DNA of 20,380 bases. It comes from a virus. The position numbers and the translations under genes are program-made. Location of the stretch: the IMG/VR virus record IMGVR_UViG_3300022934_000257, positions 1-20,380 of that record; one strand, given 5' to 3'. A model generated the notes under the pieces. It was not told where the DNA came from and did no database searches. It saw only the letters and a list, made by a program, of their open reading frames with translations. How positions within the stretch are numbered: the stretch's first letter is position 1; each line of letters begins with the position of its first letter. Shown in pieces: positions 9,808-17,207 of the stretch.

Positions 9808-9929
9808 TATTTTGCACCCTTACCTAATTTAACATTAGGGCCAAGTGTACGAACATAGCCCCCACGAATCTCTTTTTGAGTAGAAGGGGCGGCTTTCACC
9901 GCCACCTTCTTTATTGGTTTCTTAGCCAT
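9807..9929 (-). CDS. Small basic protein, 40 aa
   Basis: A second 40-residue gene, linked by TAATG overlaps to the 90-residue gene upstream and the Cys-rich gene downstream. It begins MAKKPIKKVAVKAAPSTQKE and ends in LGKGAK, with a short IRGGYVRTLGPNVKLG section between. It is highly basic with no membrane segment. Its place between capsid and tail adaptor genes suggests a minor virion or assembly protein, perhaps one that contacts DNA. I do not recognise a family. Confidence 0.68.
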   Translation of the reverse strand: MAKKPIKKVAVKAAPSTQKEIRGGYVRTLGPNVKLGKGAK

Positions 9930-10201
9930 TAGTCTGAGTCAGTTGCTGACAATGAGACCATGTTAGCTACGTCAACTGTACCACCGGAGTTGGCGTTTAC
10001 AACAAAGATACCGTAGACAGGTGTGCCGCCAGTAGCTGTGTTTGCAAAGATCACATCACCTACATTCATCTCAGATGAAGCTTCGTTGAAGTAACCTGCG
10101 CCATCAATGACTGTAGACGCATCTGTGCTTGTGTAATGCCAGATGTGAAAGCCATTTCCGCTGTAGTTGACCAGAGACAGGTTGTCTTTATTAAAAGCCA
10201 T
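9929..10201 (-). CDS. Probable head decoration or minor capsid protein, 90 aa
   Basis: A 90-residue acidic protein immediately downstream of the major capsid gene with a good ribosome binding site (AAGGAG upstream of the ATG). It opens MAFNKDNLSLVNYSGNGFHI and is rich in Gly, Thr, Val and Asn in short beta-strand-like stretches (VGDVIFANT, VYGIFVV). Small beta-rich proteins directly after the capsid gene are often capsid decoration proteins or head fibre bases, and that is the best inference here. No catalytic residues are apparent. It begins a chain of TAATG-coupled genes that ends with the tail adaptor. Confidence 0.7.
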   Translation of the reverse strand: MAFNKDNLSLVNYSGNGFHIWHYTSTDASTVIDGAGYFNEASSEMNVGDVIFANTATGGTPVYGIFVVNANSGGTVDVANMVSLSATDSD

Positions 10202-10212
10202 TTGCTATCTCC

Positions 10213-11031
10213 TTATTTCTTTAGCGACAGTTCATAACAGCCGTCCGCATCGATCAGAACAGCGTTCATTTGCATCTTGTTCAATACAAAATATGCGTCC
10301 TTATCGTTGTGATACTGCATGTTAGATGAAACATCTGCGCCAATTGCGTGACCCACAGCACTCTGATGCCATGCAAAGCACTTACGGTTTGAGCCATCAT
10401 CGTCCAATCCTGAGAATGGGAACCATGTAAAGCCTAACCAGTTCTTTGCAGTGATAGAGTTTTGGAAAGGAAGGTTTTCTGTGCCAATGTATTCTGCACG
10501 AGAGAACTCATCAATATCCATCAACTGTGACCAGTTTTCCCAACCAACAACACAATAACGCTGACCATCATCAGGAACATCATTGTTGCCAAAAGCTTCC
10601 ATCAAGCTGAAAGCCCAAGCCAATGTGATACCATTGGTGGTTTCGTTAAGAGCATTGGTTGTTGCATCCATCGCGTCAAGAATCAGCTCATCAGTTTTGC
10701 GGCCTAGTGCATAAGCACCTGACTGCTGTGCAACAAGCATCTCATCGTGATTGATACGCAGTTGATCCAAATCATCAATCCACTCACCAGCGAAGTAATC
10801 TTCAAGAGTGACATTGACGTTTGTATGCTCAAGGTTCATCGGGGCAACATTGCCATGACGAGCCTTGGTAGTAGCAAAACCTTTACCGATTTTTTGGAAC
10901 GTAGTTTTATTCTTAACGCCATTAGCGGTACGAATAGTGTTCCGAAGCTTTGAACCCATGCGTTGATACGCCATGTGGACGCCGGATTCAAACTCCTCGA
11001 TAAAGGAGGTATCGATAGTTGGAGTAGCCAT
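10213..11031 (-). CDS. Major capsid protein
   Basis: The 272-residue product follows the scaffold gene and has features of a phage capsid subunit. An N-terminal helical segment contains FIEEFESGVHMAYQRMGSKL (residues 10-29), and an NVTLEDYFAGEWIDDLDQL stretch lies near residues 72-90, where capsid proteins often show the extended-loop to spine-helix transition. The C-terminal half is Trp/Phe-rich and globular (WENWSQLMDIDEF, WHQSAVGHAIG). It is smaller than T7 gp10A (about 345) and shows no protease-cleaved delta domain. An HK97-type fold is expected from the family but not visible directly. AGGAG lies eight bases before the ATG, a strong initiation site suited to high expression. The name capsid rests on order, size and these patterns. 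Confidence 0.83.
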   Translation of the reverse strand: MATPTIDTSFIEEFESGVHMAYQRMGSKLRNTIRTANGVKNKTTFQKIGKGFATTKARHGNVAPMNLEHTNVNVTLEDYFAGEWIDDLDQLRINHDEMLVAQQSGAYALGRKTDELILDAMDATTNALNETTNGITLAWAFSLMEAFGNNDVPDDGQRYCVVGWENWSQLMDIDEFSRAEYIGTENLPFQNSITAKNWLGFTWFPFSGLDDDGSNRKCFAWHQSAVGHAIGADVSSNMQYHNDKDAYFVLNKMQMNAVLIDADGCYELSLKK

Positions 11032-11201
11032 CTACCCATCTCCTAATCAAAAGTTAAAGTTACATTGTCCATCCGGTTGTTCCTCAATATTGGCTTCTTC
11101 AGTTATCCATTAGGAGAGCTACTCCTGTTAGGGCTGACACCAACACATCGGGCCTTCAGTACGATAAAAGTGCCAGAAACATATGTGCTTGTTAATTCAC
11201 A
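11032..11201 (-). promoter_or_regulatory. Capsid gene leader with a short hairpin
   Basis: This 170-base gap between the scaffold and capsid genes has no credible ORF, unusual in an otherwise compact operon. It contains one inverted repeat, AGGAG-AGCTA-CTCCT at 11112-11126 (five base pairs, five-base loop), but no U-tract, so it is not a standard terminator. A leader promoter, a processing site or an RNA stabiliser ahead of the capsid message are all possible. I cannot identify -35/-10 hexamers with confidence. Confidence 0.4.
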
Positions 11202-11951
11202 TTATTTGTTTCTAGCATATTGGTTAAACCCAGCCCTGACCTTTGCAATAAAAGCAGGATCTTTGTCTTTCCAATATCTCGGATCATTTTGCATAGACAT
11301 AAGGTCTTCTCTACTAACCCTTTCCTGAAACTGCGTTTCAGATGTCATGTTGAATTGAGGCTGACCATTAAGTTCCATCAACTCCTCAAACAACTCCACC
11401 ATCCCAGCAGAAGCAGGAATCCCAGCAAAAATAGAATAAGCAGTTTCACTTAGATTTTTCTCCGCCCATAAATCAACACGTTCTAAACGTTTATCAGCAT
11501 ATTCCCCAAGAGCTTCTGACTCTGCATTCCAGTCAGGGCCTTGAGTCATTTGCATTTGCAAAAACTCGCTAACATTCTCATTAAATTCATCTTGAGACAT
11601 TCCTAATGTATGGGCTTTTTCTCTAAACCAGCCCAACATTGGATCATCTTCATTAACCTCTAGCTTCATTCCATCAAATTCCACATCTGGAACTTCATAA
11701 TCAGCAGGGCTAATTGGAGCGGATGACTCAGCTTCCTGAGTAATCTCACCTATAATTTGTTCTCTTAGTTCTTCTTTTCTTGAGTAAAACTTTCTTTCAA
11801 GTTCACCATAGCTAACAGCCAGTTCTTCTGGTCTTTCAAACTTTTCTGGAAGCCAATCTGGTCTTTCTGGTTGAGTAGTTTGAGGTTGCTCCATCTCTCC
11901 AGTTGGAACCTCATTAGTAGCTACTTCTTCTACTTGCGCTTCTTCTGACAT
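11202..11951 (-). CDS. Scaffolding protein (gp9-like)
   Basis: An acidic, helical 249-residue protein directly upstream of the capsid gene, the position and character of T7 gp9, which directs capsid assembly and leaves before DNA packaging. The N-terminus is Glu/Gln/Pro-rich and looks disordered (residues 1-30), followed by RPDWLPEKFERPEELA, a motif typical of podovirus scaffold proteins. Helices fill the rest, with a basic C-terminal end (AKVRAGFNQYARNK) that could dock on the capsid interior. I choose ATG 11951, which overlaps the upstream stop as TAATG, over the in-frame GTG at 11963, which has its purine run only one or two bases away. Confidence 0.85.
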   Translation of the reverse strand: MSEEAQVEEVATNEVPTGEMEQPQTTQPERPDWLPEKFERPEELAVSYGELERKFYSRKEELREQIIGEITQEAESSAPISPADYEVPDVEFDGMKLEVNEDDPMLGWFREKAHTLGMSQDEFNENVSEFLQMQMTQGPDWNAESEALGEYADKRLERVDLWAEKNLSETAYSIFAGIPASAGMVELFEELMELNGQPQFNMTSETQFQERVSREDLMSMQNDPRYWKDKDPAFIAKVRAGFNQYARNK

Positions 11952-12214
11952 TAACAATCCCACTTCCTTAGTGCTTTGTTGATACGGCTATTAGGGTCAT
12001 TAGCCGTTTTTTTACTTGTAAGCTTCTTTTTCATACCCATCATCCGCTTACAAAAGCTTCTACGCCTTGCCGCCGCTTTAGGACTACGCTTTGCTTCCTT
12101 GGCTGAAACAGGGCGTTTTATGTTCTTACCCTGCTTACGAAGTGAACGTCTACCTTTTTCGTTCAAGCCGCCTTCAGGGTTTTGGCCCTCTTTTCTAGTC
12201 CATGCGCCACTCAT
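11951..12214 (-). CDS. DUF6321-like small basic protein
   Basis: An 87-residue, highly basic protein with a distinctive pattern: SGAWTRKEGQNPEGGLNEKG at residues 2-21, then RPVSAKEAKRSPKAAARRRS with a following FCKRM, and a closing ALRKWDC. From memory this matches a domain family of unknown function (DUF6321) common in marine phage genomes and metagenomes. Its role is not established; the many Arg/Lys residues and Cys55 and Cys87 suggest nucleic-acid or metal contact. It starts in an ATGA overlap with the upstream gene and ends in a TAATG overlap with the scaffold gene, so it is tied to head assembly expression. Confidence 0.8.
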   Translation of the reverse strand: MSGAWTRKEGQNPEGGLNEKGRRSLRKQGKNIKRPVSAKEAKRSPKAAARRRSFCKRMMGMKKKLTSKKTANDPNSRINKALRKWDC

Positions 12215-12468
12215 TGACTTTGCTTTCTTCCTAACTCTGTGCGCTTTTTAATAATAGCCACTATCCATCGGCTACCTTCTGCATGTGCTAGAGTTTCGAT
12301 TCCAGTTCCAGCAGAGTGGATATTATTTGTCGTGATAGATTCCAAATACTGTAAGAAACTTTTTCCAACACCCGAACCAAAAAGAGCGTAGGCTTTAGAA
12401 TTAAGGTCTTTATCAACTTCTTGGGTGTATCCTCTACCATCTGGCGAAACATGAATCTTTTCCTTCAC
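12211..12468 (-). CDS. Small protein between portal and DUF6321-like gene, unknown
   Basis: An 85-residue protein I do not recognise. It starts at GTG 12468; AAGGA overlaps the portal stop and sits six bases before this start. An acidic N-terminal portion (GRGYTQEVDKDLNSKAYA) is followed by GSGVGKSFLQYLESITTNNI. GSGVGKS resembles a P-loop by chance, but no ATPase context follows. The C-terminus is basic (KKRTELGRK). It ends in an ATGA overlap with the next gene. Its place in the head module suggests a minor morphogenesis factor. Confidence 0.68.
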   Translation of the reverse strand: MKEKIHVSPDGRGYTQEVDKDLNSKAYALFGSGVGKSFLQYLESITTNNIHSAGTGIETLAHAEGSRWIVAIIKKRTELGRKQSQ

Positions 12469-12477
12469 TATAAATCC

Positions 12478-14064
12478 TTACTGACCACCACCTTGTTGCT
12501 GTGCGGCCATGACCTGTTGCAACAATTCAGCATTTTTCTTAACTTGCCCCTGATCTGCAAGAAGCTCTTCCATAATGCCAAACTTCTGAGCGAGATACTG
12601 AACAACTCTTTCCTGATTGTAAAGCACAGGAGTTATTTCAGGGCCAAAAGTTCCTGCAACTGTTTGCTGGAATCTAACAAAGTCAGCAACATCTTGCTGA
12701 TCTTGCGCTCTTAAAAGTGGAGATACAGGAACAATACGAAGCTCACGACCATCAACTCTTGGCAAGTCAACAAGACCTTGGTCTGTGTATATCTTTACAA
12801 TCCTCTCCACTAAAGGCTGTAAAAATTCTTTTTGCATACGACCAGCAACAGCACCCATATCACGAGCAACATCAGCCAAACGCTCAGAAACCTCTGTAGC
12901 AGATAAAGGTGTTCTTGCATTTGGACGAGTGTCTAGCTCATCAATAAACAAAGCTTTGCGAACATTACGGCGCATATCATCAAGAACAAGCTGGGCAACA
13001 TCAAACCGCCCCGGAGCCGCAAGAGTTTCGATGCTTGAGCCGGGGCTTCTCGGTATAAACGTTCCCGGCTGAATTGTAATGTTGTCTGGATTAAAGACAC
13101 CGTCATCATCATATACATAAGAGCCAGCTATCGCCATTTCAGCGTTTTCAAGAATAAGCTGGACTGTGAGGTTAAGGGTCTTAATTGCTGGCATTGCTTG
13201 CAATACAGGGCCACGACCCCATACTTCAAAACCAGACTTAGACCAACGAGTAGTAATCCAAGGAACGCTTCCACGACCTTTGAGAACTGACTTCTTTAAA
13301 ATATGCTTATCGGTCTCCGAGATCAAGTAATAGGTATATTCATCCTTAAACTTGTTCTTTTCATCATATATTGTAGCTTCAACAATCTTTGTTTTGCGAT
13401 CAGGATTGCTTTTTTGCTCACGCAACATTTGATCACTAAAGTCAGCATCTGGATATCTGTGCTTTACATCTGTAATACCCATTTCATTATTCCAACGGAA
13501 CCATCCTGAGACAGTATCCATATTGCCAGCCAACAAAGCCAAGTTAGTTGGGGGTACGGAGGTAAAGTGCAAGTCACCAGCAAAACGACCTTCTTCAACA
13601 AGAAGATTCATTGTGCCTAAACCAAGATCCTGAAAGCCTTCATGCAATTCAGCGTTGAAGTTAGAGTTACGCAACCCCTCATGCAGAAGCTCTGTAATTC
13701 TATCAAGCTCCTGAAGAAGTGGTTTATTTATCTGAGCTTTTGGAAACTCAGGGCCGGGAACCAGTTTAAATGCACGACCATTTGGAGGAAAGAAGCCAAG
13801 TTGTAGACGACTAGCAAACTTAGGCAAACCAACCACAGCAGTTTCGTCATAGATATTTTCAGTTCTACGAGCCGCTGGGCTTTCTTGAAAAAAACTCTCA
13901 CGATGAGGAAGAACGTAATCATAAATCTCCTCCCACAAGTCAGTCCAAGAGCTCCATCGACCCTTGGCCTTCTTGTAACGATTCATTACAGATTCGTATT
14001 CTTTCTTATCTGTGCTTGCCTGATAAGGCTCTGGCTGACCATCATTAAATCTAGGGTCTTTCAT
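12478..14064 (-). CDS. Portal (head-tail connector) protein
   Basis: A 528-residue protein with the hallmarks of the T7 gp8-type head-tail connector family. Characteristic stretches include WTDLWEEIYDYVLPHRESFF (about residues 39-58), VVGLPKFASRLQLGFFPP near 77-94, WITTRWSKSGFEVWGRGP near 265-282, and a Gln-rich C-terminal end (AAQQQGGGQ). It forms the dodecameric ring at one vertex through which DNA is packaged and released and to which the tail adaptor binds. Length is close to T7 gp8 (536). The ATG at 14064 is three bases after the preceding stop, with only a weak AAGGCG upstream. Confidence 0.9.
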   Translation of the reverse strand: MKDPRFNDGQPEPYQASTDKKEYESVMNRYKKAKGRWSSWTDLWEEIYDYVLPHRESFFQESPAARRTENIYDETAVVGLPKFASRLQLGFFPPNGRAFKLVPGPEFPKAQINKPLLQELDRITELLHEGLRNSNFNAELHEGFQDLGLGTMNLLVEEGRFAGDLHFTSVPPTNLALLAGNMDTVSGWFRWNNEMGITDVKHRYPDADFSDQMLREQKSNPDRKTKIVEATIYDEKNKFKDEYTYYLISETDKHILKKSVLKGRGSVPWITTRWSKSGFEVWGRGPVLQAMPAIKTLNLTVQLILENAEMAIAGSYVYDDDGVFNPDNITIQPGTFIPRSPGSSIETLAAPGRFDVAQLVLDDMRRNVRKALFIDELDTRPNARTPLSATEVSERLADVARDMGAVAGRMQKEFLQPLVERIVKIYTDQGLVDLPRVDGRELRIVPVSPLLRAQDQQDVADFVRFQQTVAGTFGPEITPVLYNQERVVQYLAQKFGIMEELLADQGQVKKNAELLQQVMAAQQQGGGQ

Positions 14065-14067
14065 TTG

Positions 14068-14322
14068 CTACGCCTTATAAACTTGGTTGGGGTCATTTAT
14101 AGTTTGACTGCCCATAGTCTTAAAACCAGTAAACCCTTCCGCTTCAGCAGACTGAAGAGACTTAGTGCCAAGAAGGTTTGCTTTCTTTTTACGCTCAAAA
14201 TCTGCGGCACGAGCTTCAGCTTCGTCAGCCGCTTTCTTTGCGGCGGCGGCTTCTTCCTTTTTCAAACGCTCCAACTCTGGGTCAGGCGGCGGCGTGTATG
14301 TCTTTGGCTTCATAAATCCCAT
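14068..14322 (-). CDS. Small charged helical protein upstream of portal
   Basis: An 84-residue protein starting at ATG 14322, chosen because AAGGAG lies six bases upstream; an earlier in-frame start at 14361 would lengthen the overlap with the preceding gene and lacks such a site. A Pro-rich N-terminus (MGFMKPKTYTPPPDPELERL) leads into a long Lys/Glu/Ala helix (residues 20-45), then a Gly/Ser/Thr tail. Small proteins with a Pro-rich start and charged helix often precede podovirus portal genes; their role is not known to me. It overlaps the upstream gene by 41 bases in another frame. Confidence 0.72.
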   Translation of the reverse strand: MGFMKPKTYTPPPDPELERLKKEEAAAAKKAADEAEARAADFERKKKANLLGTKSLQSAEAEGFTGFKTMGSQTINDPNQVYKA

Positions 14323-14725
14323 CGGAGTCTCCTTCAATGCTCTCAAAAATGGGCTTTCCACCCTTTTTAATCAATTCACAATAAAGTTGGTATGGCGTTA
14401 ATATAAATGGATTATTTATTCCAACAATGTGTTTTACAAAACTTACGCAATACATAAAGCGAGGCGTAAGTATGGGCTTGCCCTCACTGGCTTCAATTTC
14501 TATGCACTTGTGGTTTTCAAACAAATCACCAACAAGATAAGCCGCTTCATCACCAGAACACCACTCAAAATTAAATCTTTGACTAGCAAACTCAAATGTT
14601 ATCCATATTTTAAGCTCTGGGTCGTATCTAACTGCGTAAACATGCTGAAAATCAGGCCTATGCAGAGTAAAAAGCTTCCAAATGCCTATATTCAAGGCTG
14701 GTCTAAAGCAAATTATCCATTTCAT
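14282..14725 (-). CDS. Possible permuted papain-fold (NlpC/P60-like) protein
   Basis: A 147-residue protein whose ATG overlaps the terminase stop (ATGA). Two segments stand out: DFQHVYAVRYDP around His28, followed by aromatic strands, and RFMYCVSFVKHIVGI around Cys93, followed by TPYQLYCELI. A His-containing strand before a Cys at the start of a hydrophobic helix is the order of the permuted NlpC/P60 or LRAT-like branch of papain-fold enzymes. The family normally acts on amide or thioester bonds in peptides, peptidoglycan or lipids. I infer the fold from this pattern only; no third catalytic residue is certain. Position between large terminase and portal is unexplained for an enzyme, so a structural role is equally possible. 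Confidence 0.78.
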   Translation of the reverse strand: MKWIICFRPALNIGIWKLFTLHRPDFQHVYAVRYDPELKIWITFEFASQRFNFEWCSGDEAAYLVGDLFENHKCIEIEASEGKPILTPRFMYCVSFVKHIVGINNPFILTPYQLYCELIKKGGKPIFESIEGDSDGIYEAKDIHAAA

Positions 14726-16263
14726 AATGCTCTAACACCCCTAGAAAGTCTATTTCTGTTCTTCTGACGTTGAAATGGGCTACTAACCCTCTCAACAGTG
14801 GTGGGGAGAGGTACTGAACGCCCACCGAGAATCACTTTACGACCCTCACCGCCACCTAAAAAAGCATACTGCAACGCATCATGTATATGAGAGAACCTAT
14901 TCTTACTTGGCTTCTCTTCATAGCTTTCCTTACCCATATGATATTGGCGTTTATACTGATAACCACCCTCAAAACCACCAATCAAAACAGTGCATGTCGG
15001 GCTAACAGTAAGTGACGGAACGCCATCAGTCAGGCGATTTAGTACAGATTCGACAGATTCAATACGAACCTGAGTATCATTCGTAGGAGCAGGGTATGCT
15101 GTAATGCCGGAAGCTCTCAATATCATAAACGGAGTGTTCTCAGAGGTCTGAGCCATCTGATTACCAGCCGGATCACCAACAAACTTAAAATCTAATCCTT
15201 CCCAGTTGTTTCTGGCGATTTCCTTTTTGAGTATGTCAGCGAATCTTCCAGCTCCCATGTCCTGTCCAATAACCTCGTGAAAAATGACCCATCTTCCGAA
15301 GGTGCTTTGCTGGGCGAAAACTGCCGACGGCGTCCTGCCAAAGTCAATGCCAACGATAATTTCCTGATTCCTGTTGGGTTCAATGGGTGATTTCGCAACA
15401 TGGGTGTCTCTCTTAAATGTTGGATAGACAGGTTTACCATCCATAAGAGCTTGATACTGGTTCAGAACATAGACCTTAACCCAGCTTGAGGCCTTACCTA
15501 AGATAATCTTGTCATAATAATCAGGCTGGATGTTATCAAGATTCTCAGCCTTCAGATTCTTTTCGTAACCTACTAAGTTTCCGTCTTTGTCTAGTTTCTC
15601 TACCATAGCCCCCGGCTGTGAGTAAAAAGTCCAGTCGTCAGGTTTAATAAGAAGAAGCTTTTCTTCTTCTGACATATATTCAGGTGCTGGTGCTTCACCA
15701 GACATAATGGCCCACCAGTGCGTTTCATCCGGTGAGTTGGTGTCCATGATCACACCAAACCAAGATGGCCCACCTTCACGCATCGATGGAAAACGGCCAA
15801 CACGCATAGTACACGCATCAACTATAGACTTTGGTATCTCTCTGGCTTCGTTGATCCAAACTGCCGTCAACTCTAACGACAACAGCTTCTTTACATCTTC
15901 CTGTTTGTCCAAAGCCAAAAAGATGACTTCTGATTCAACTACAGTCTTGTCACCAAGGGCAAAGTTTATGTGGTGGGTGTAAGGAGGCGACCACACAAAC
16001 CTGCCAATGTCATCAGAAAACCAATCACGCCAAGTCTTGATTGTTGTCGTCTTCAGTTGAGGATTCGTATTACGAATAACAGCGAACCTAGTGCGGCGTA
16101 CTCCAGAAGCATTTGGTTGCTGATTAACTGCAATTCTCATCAACTCCATACAAGATGCAACTGACTTACCAGAACCTACAGGCCCACGAATCCCCCGAAC
16201 AAAAGAGCGATCTTTCATAAACGCCTTGGCTACAGGCCCCGGCGGTTTGTAGTTTAGGTTCAC
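14722..16263 (-). CDS. terL: Terminase large subunit
   Basis: The ATP-driven DNA packaging motor and headful or concatemer-cutting nuclease. The 513-residue product has a clear Walker A at residues 27-34 (GPVGSGKS), a Walker B-like LTAVWINEA at about 132-140 with catalytic Glu139, and a C-terminal RNase H-fold nuclease whose first Asp lies in VGIDFGRTPS near residue 300; a later FVGDPAGN supplies another acidic residue. The start is GTG 16263, directly after the upstream TAA, so translation is probably coupled because no strong ribosome site is visible. It ends in ATGA with the next gene. With the terminase small subunit at 16692-17126 it would package DNA through the portal. Confidence 0.95.
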   Translation of the reverse strand: MNLNYKPPGPVAKAFMKDRSFVRGIRGPVGSGKSVASCMELMRIAVNQQPNASGVRRTRFAVIRNTNPQLKTTTIKTWRDWFSDDIGRFVWSPPYTHHINFALGDKTVVESEVIFLALDKQEDVKKLLSLELTAVWINEAREIPKSIVDACTMRVGRFPSMREGGPSWFGVIMDTNSPDETHWWAIMSGEAPAPEYMSEEEKLLLIKPDDWTFYSQPGAMVEKLDKDGNLVGYEKNLKAENLDNIQPDYYDKIILGKASSWVKVYVLNQYQALMDGKPVYPTFKRDTHVAKSPIEPNRNQEIIVGIDFGRTPSAVFAQQSTFGRWVIFHEVIGQDMGAGRFADILKKEIARNNWEGLDFKFVGDPAGNQMAQTSENTPFMILRASGITAYPAPTNDTQVRIESVESVLNRLTDGVPSLTVSPTCTVLIGGFEGGYQYKRQYHMGKESYEEKPSKNRFSHIHDALQYAFLGGGEGRKVILGGRSVPLPTTVERVSSPFQRQKNRNRLSRGVRAL

Positions 16264-16551
16264 TTAGCTAATGAACTTTCTGCGTTTTGCAGATTCACCG
16301 CCAGCACCCAACTGACCAGCAAGAATCGACTTCTTAACAGCAGGGCTTGCAGACTCGGTAGCCTCAGTAGGCGTTTGCGTTTCACCAGCAGAAGGCATCT
16401 CTCCATAAAGAATTGCTCTGCGTTCTTGCTTGTCAGTACCAGCAACAACATCAAACGTTTCAGTTGCTACCTTCTTTGTTAGATTTTCAGCCGCCTTTAA
16501 TGGCTTATCAATTACAGCCTTTTTAACTTTCTTAGCTGGTTTACCACCCAT
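16264..16551 (-). CDS. Lys/Ala-rich small protein upstream of terL
   Basis: A 95-residue protein with a strong ribosome binding site (AAGGAGG five bases before ATG). The N-terminus is basic (MGGKPAKKVKKAVIDKPLKA), the middle contains GTDKQERRAILYGEMP (about residues 38-53), and the end is Gly/Ser/Ala-rich with RRKFIS. It abuts terL (TAA then GTG). The KQERRAILYGE block resembles short conserved stretches in proteins beside terminase genes in marine podoviruses, as far as I recall; the function is unknown. A packaging accessory or virion DNA-binding role would fit. Confidence 0.72.
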   Translation of the reverse strand: MGGKPAKKVKKAVIDKPLKAAENLTKKVATETFDVVAGTDKQERRAILYGEMPSAGETQTPTEATESASPAVKKSILAGQLGAGGESAKRRKFIS

Positions 16552-16586
16552 AATAACCTCCTTGGTAAAAAAAATATTTTTAGCAG

Positions 16587-16606
16587 ATAGACCTGATAAA
16601 GTCTAT
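16587..16606 (-). other. Hairpin in the gap after the terminase small subunit gene
   Basis: In the 140-base gap 16552-16691, ATAGACT and GGTCTAT pair around a TTATCA loop on the minus strand (seven base pairs including one U.G, which would be a C.A mismatch on the plus strand). A run of eight T begins 12 bases further on, too far for a standard terminator, though partial termination or a processing site is possible. GGGGCCCC (16684-16691) directly follows the terminase small subunit stop. No ORF is credible here. Confidence 0.35.
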
Positions 16607-16691
16607 TGCGTATGTGTTTGACCCTTTTATAGGTAAAGCCGAGTTTTTCAAGGCCCTTTCTCTAAGCACCCAATCTCACAGATGGGGCCCC

Positions 16692-17126
16692 TTAATCTAC
16701 GTTAAAGTTTATCTGCACAGCCGTACTAGGAACTCTTCCTGTGTCGTTGCGGAATCCTGCCCTGTCCATCAAATCCCTAGCGGCTTCAAGCCTAACATAC
16801 TGTGACTTACTACCAAGCAGTTCTCTCATCGTTGCCATCGCTTGTGTGGCGTCCCATCCCAAAGTCATCATAGCCAGTTGTTGTCTGTAATCGATAACAT
16901 GTTGTTTATTCAGTGTATTATATGCCCAAGCTTTGTTCCTACCCAATGTCTCTGCGGCATCCTTCGGGTTGCAACCGTTATGCAAGATCATATGCACCAG
17001 ATCAGCCTGTGCATCTGTTACTTTCTCATGTTGTGTGCGTAGTGTTGGAGAGTGTTTCTCAATGTCGTCCATTGGTACTACACCACCTTTATACTTCTCT
17101 TGCTGTTCTGTATTGGCTTTTGTCAT
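16692..17126 (-). CDS. terS: Terminase small subunit (probable)
   Basis: A 144-residue protein with a helix-turn-helix over about residues 47-75: DLVHMILHNGCNPKDAAETL then GRNKAWAYNTL, the layout of small terminase DNA-recognition domains. A helical oligomerisation part and a GRVPSTAVQINFNVD tail follow, the latter typical of small subunits that contact the large subunit. It would recognise the phage packaging site and load the motor. It is the first gene of the minus-strand module, 23-30 bases downstream of a predicted sigma-70 start. I use ATG 17126; ATG 17072 (residue 19) is an alternative because neither has a strong ribosome site. Confidence 0.8.
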   Translation of the reverse strand: MTKANTEQQEKYKGGVVPMDDIEKHSPTLRTQHEKVTDAQADLVHMILHNGCNPKDAAETLGRNKAWAYNTLNKQHVIDYRQQLAMMTLGWDATQAMATMRELLGSKSQYVRLEAARDLMDRAGFRNDTGRVPSTAVQINFNVD

Positions 17127-17155
17127 GTCCGTGTCCCATAACTCTTCGGAAGGAG

Positions 17156-17186
17156 ATTATACACACATGGGTTCAAAGGCTGTCAA
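17156..17186 (-). promoter_or_regulatory. Sigma-70-type promoter of the packaging/structural module
   Basis: On the minus strand TTGACA (17186-17181) is followed after 19 bases by TATAAT (17161-17156). Both hexamers match consensus exactly; the spacer is two bases longer than ideal. Initiation would fall near 17150, about 24 bases before the terminase small subunit ATG. The arrangement implies that host RNA polymerase can read the late genes. Confidence 0.62.
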
Positions 17187-17207
17187 GACACATTTTCTAT
17201 GCCATTG

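Noticed and set aside
11952-11963. GTG 11963 as the scaffold start
   Set aside because: The purine run is one or two bases from it, whereas ATG 11951 has usable spacing and the TAATG junction common in this operon.
12330-12400. GSGVGKS in the 85-residue protein as an ATP-binding P-loop
   Set aside because: The protein is too small, lacks a Walker B or fold context, and the match is likely to be chance.
13885-14370. 161-codon plus-strand ORF opposite the portal start and its upstream gene
   Set aside because: Leu/Phe/Ser-rich product typical of an antisense frame; the minus-strand genes are strongly supported.
16684-16691. GGGGCCCC palindrome after the terminase small subunit stop as a terminator
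   Set aside because: It has no loop-forming spacer and no T-run; it is only a short palindrome.
17168-17182. GGGTTCAAAGG as a tRNA T-arm
   Set aside because: No matching acceptor, D or anticodon arms around it; no tRNA was found anywhere in the window.
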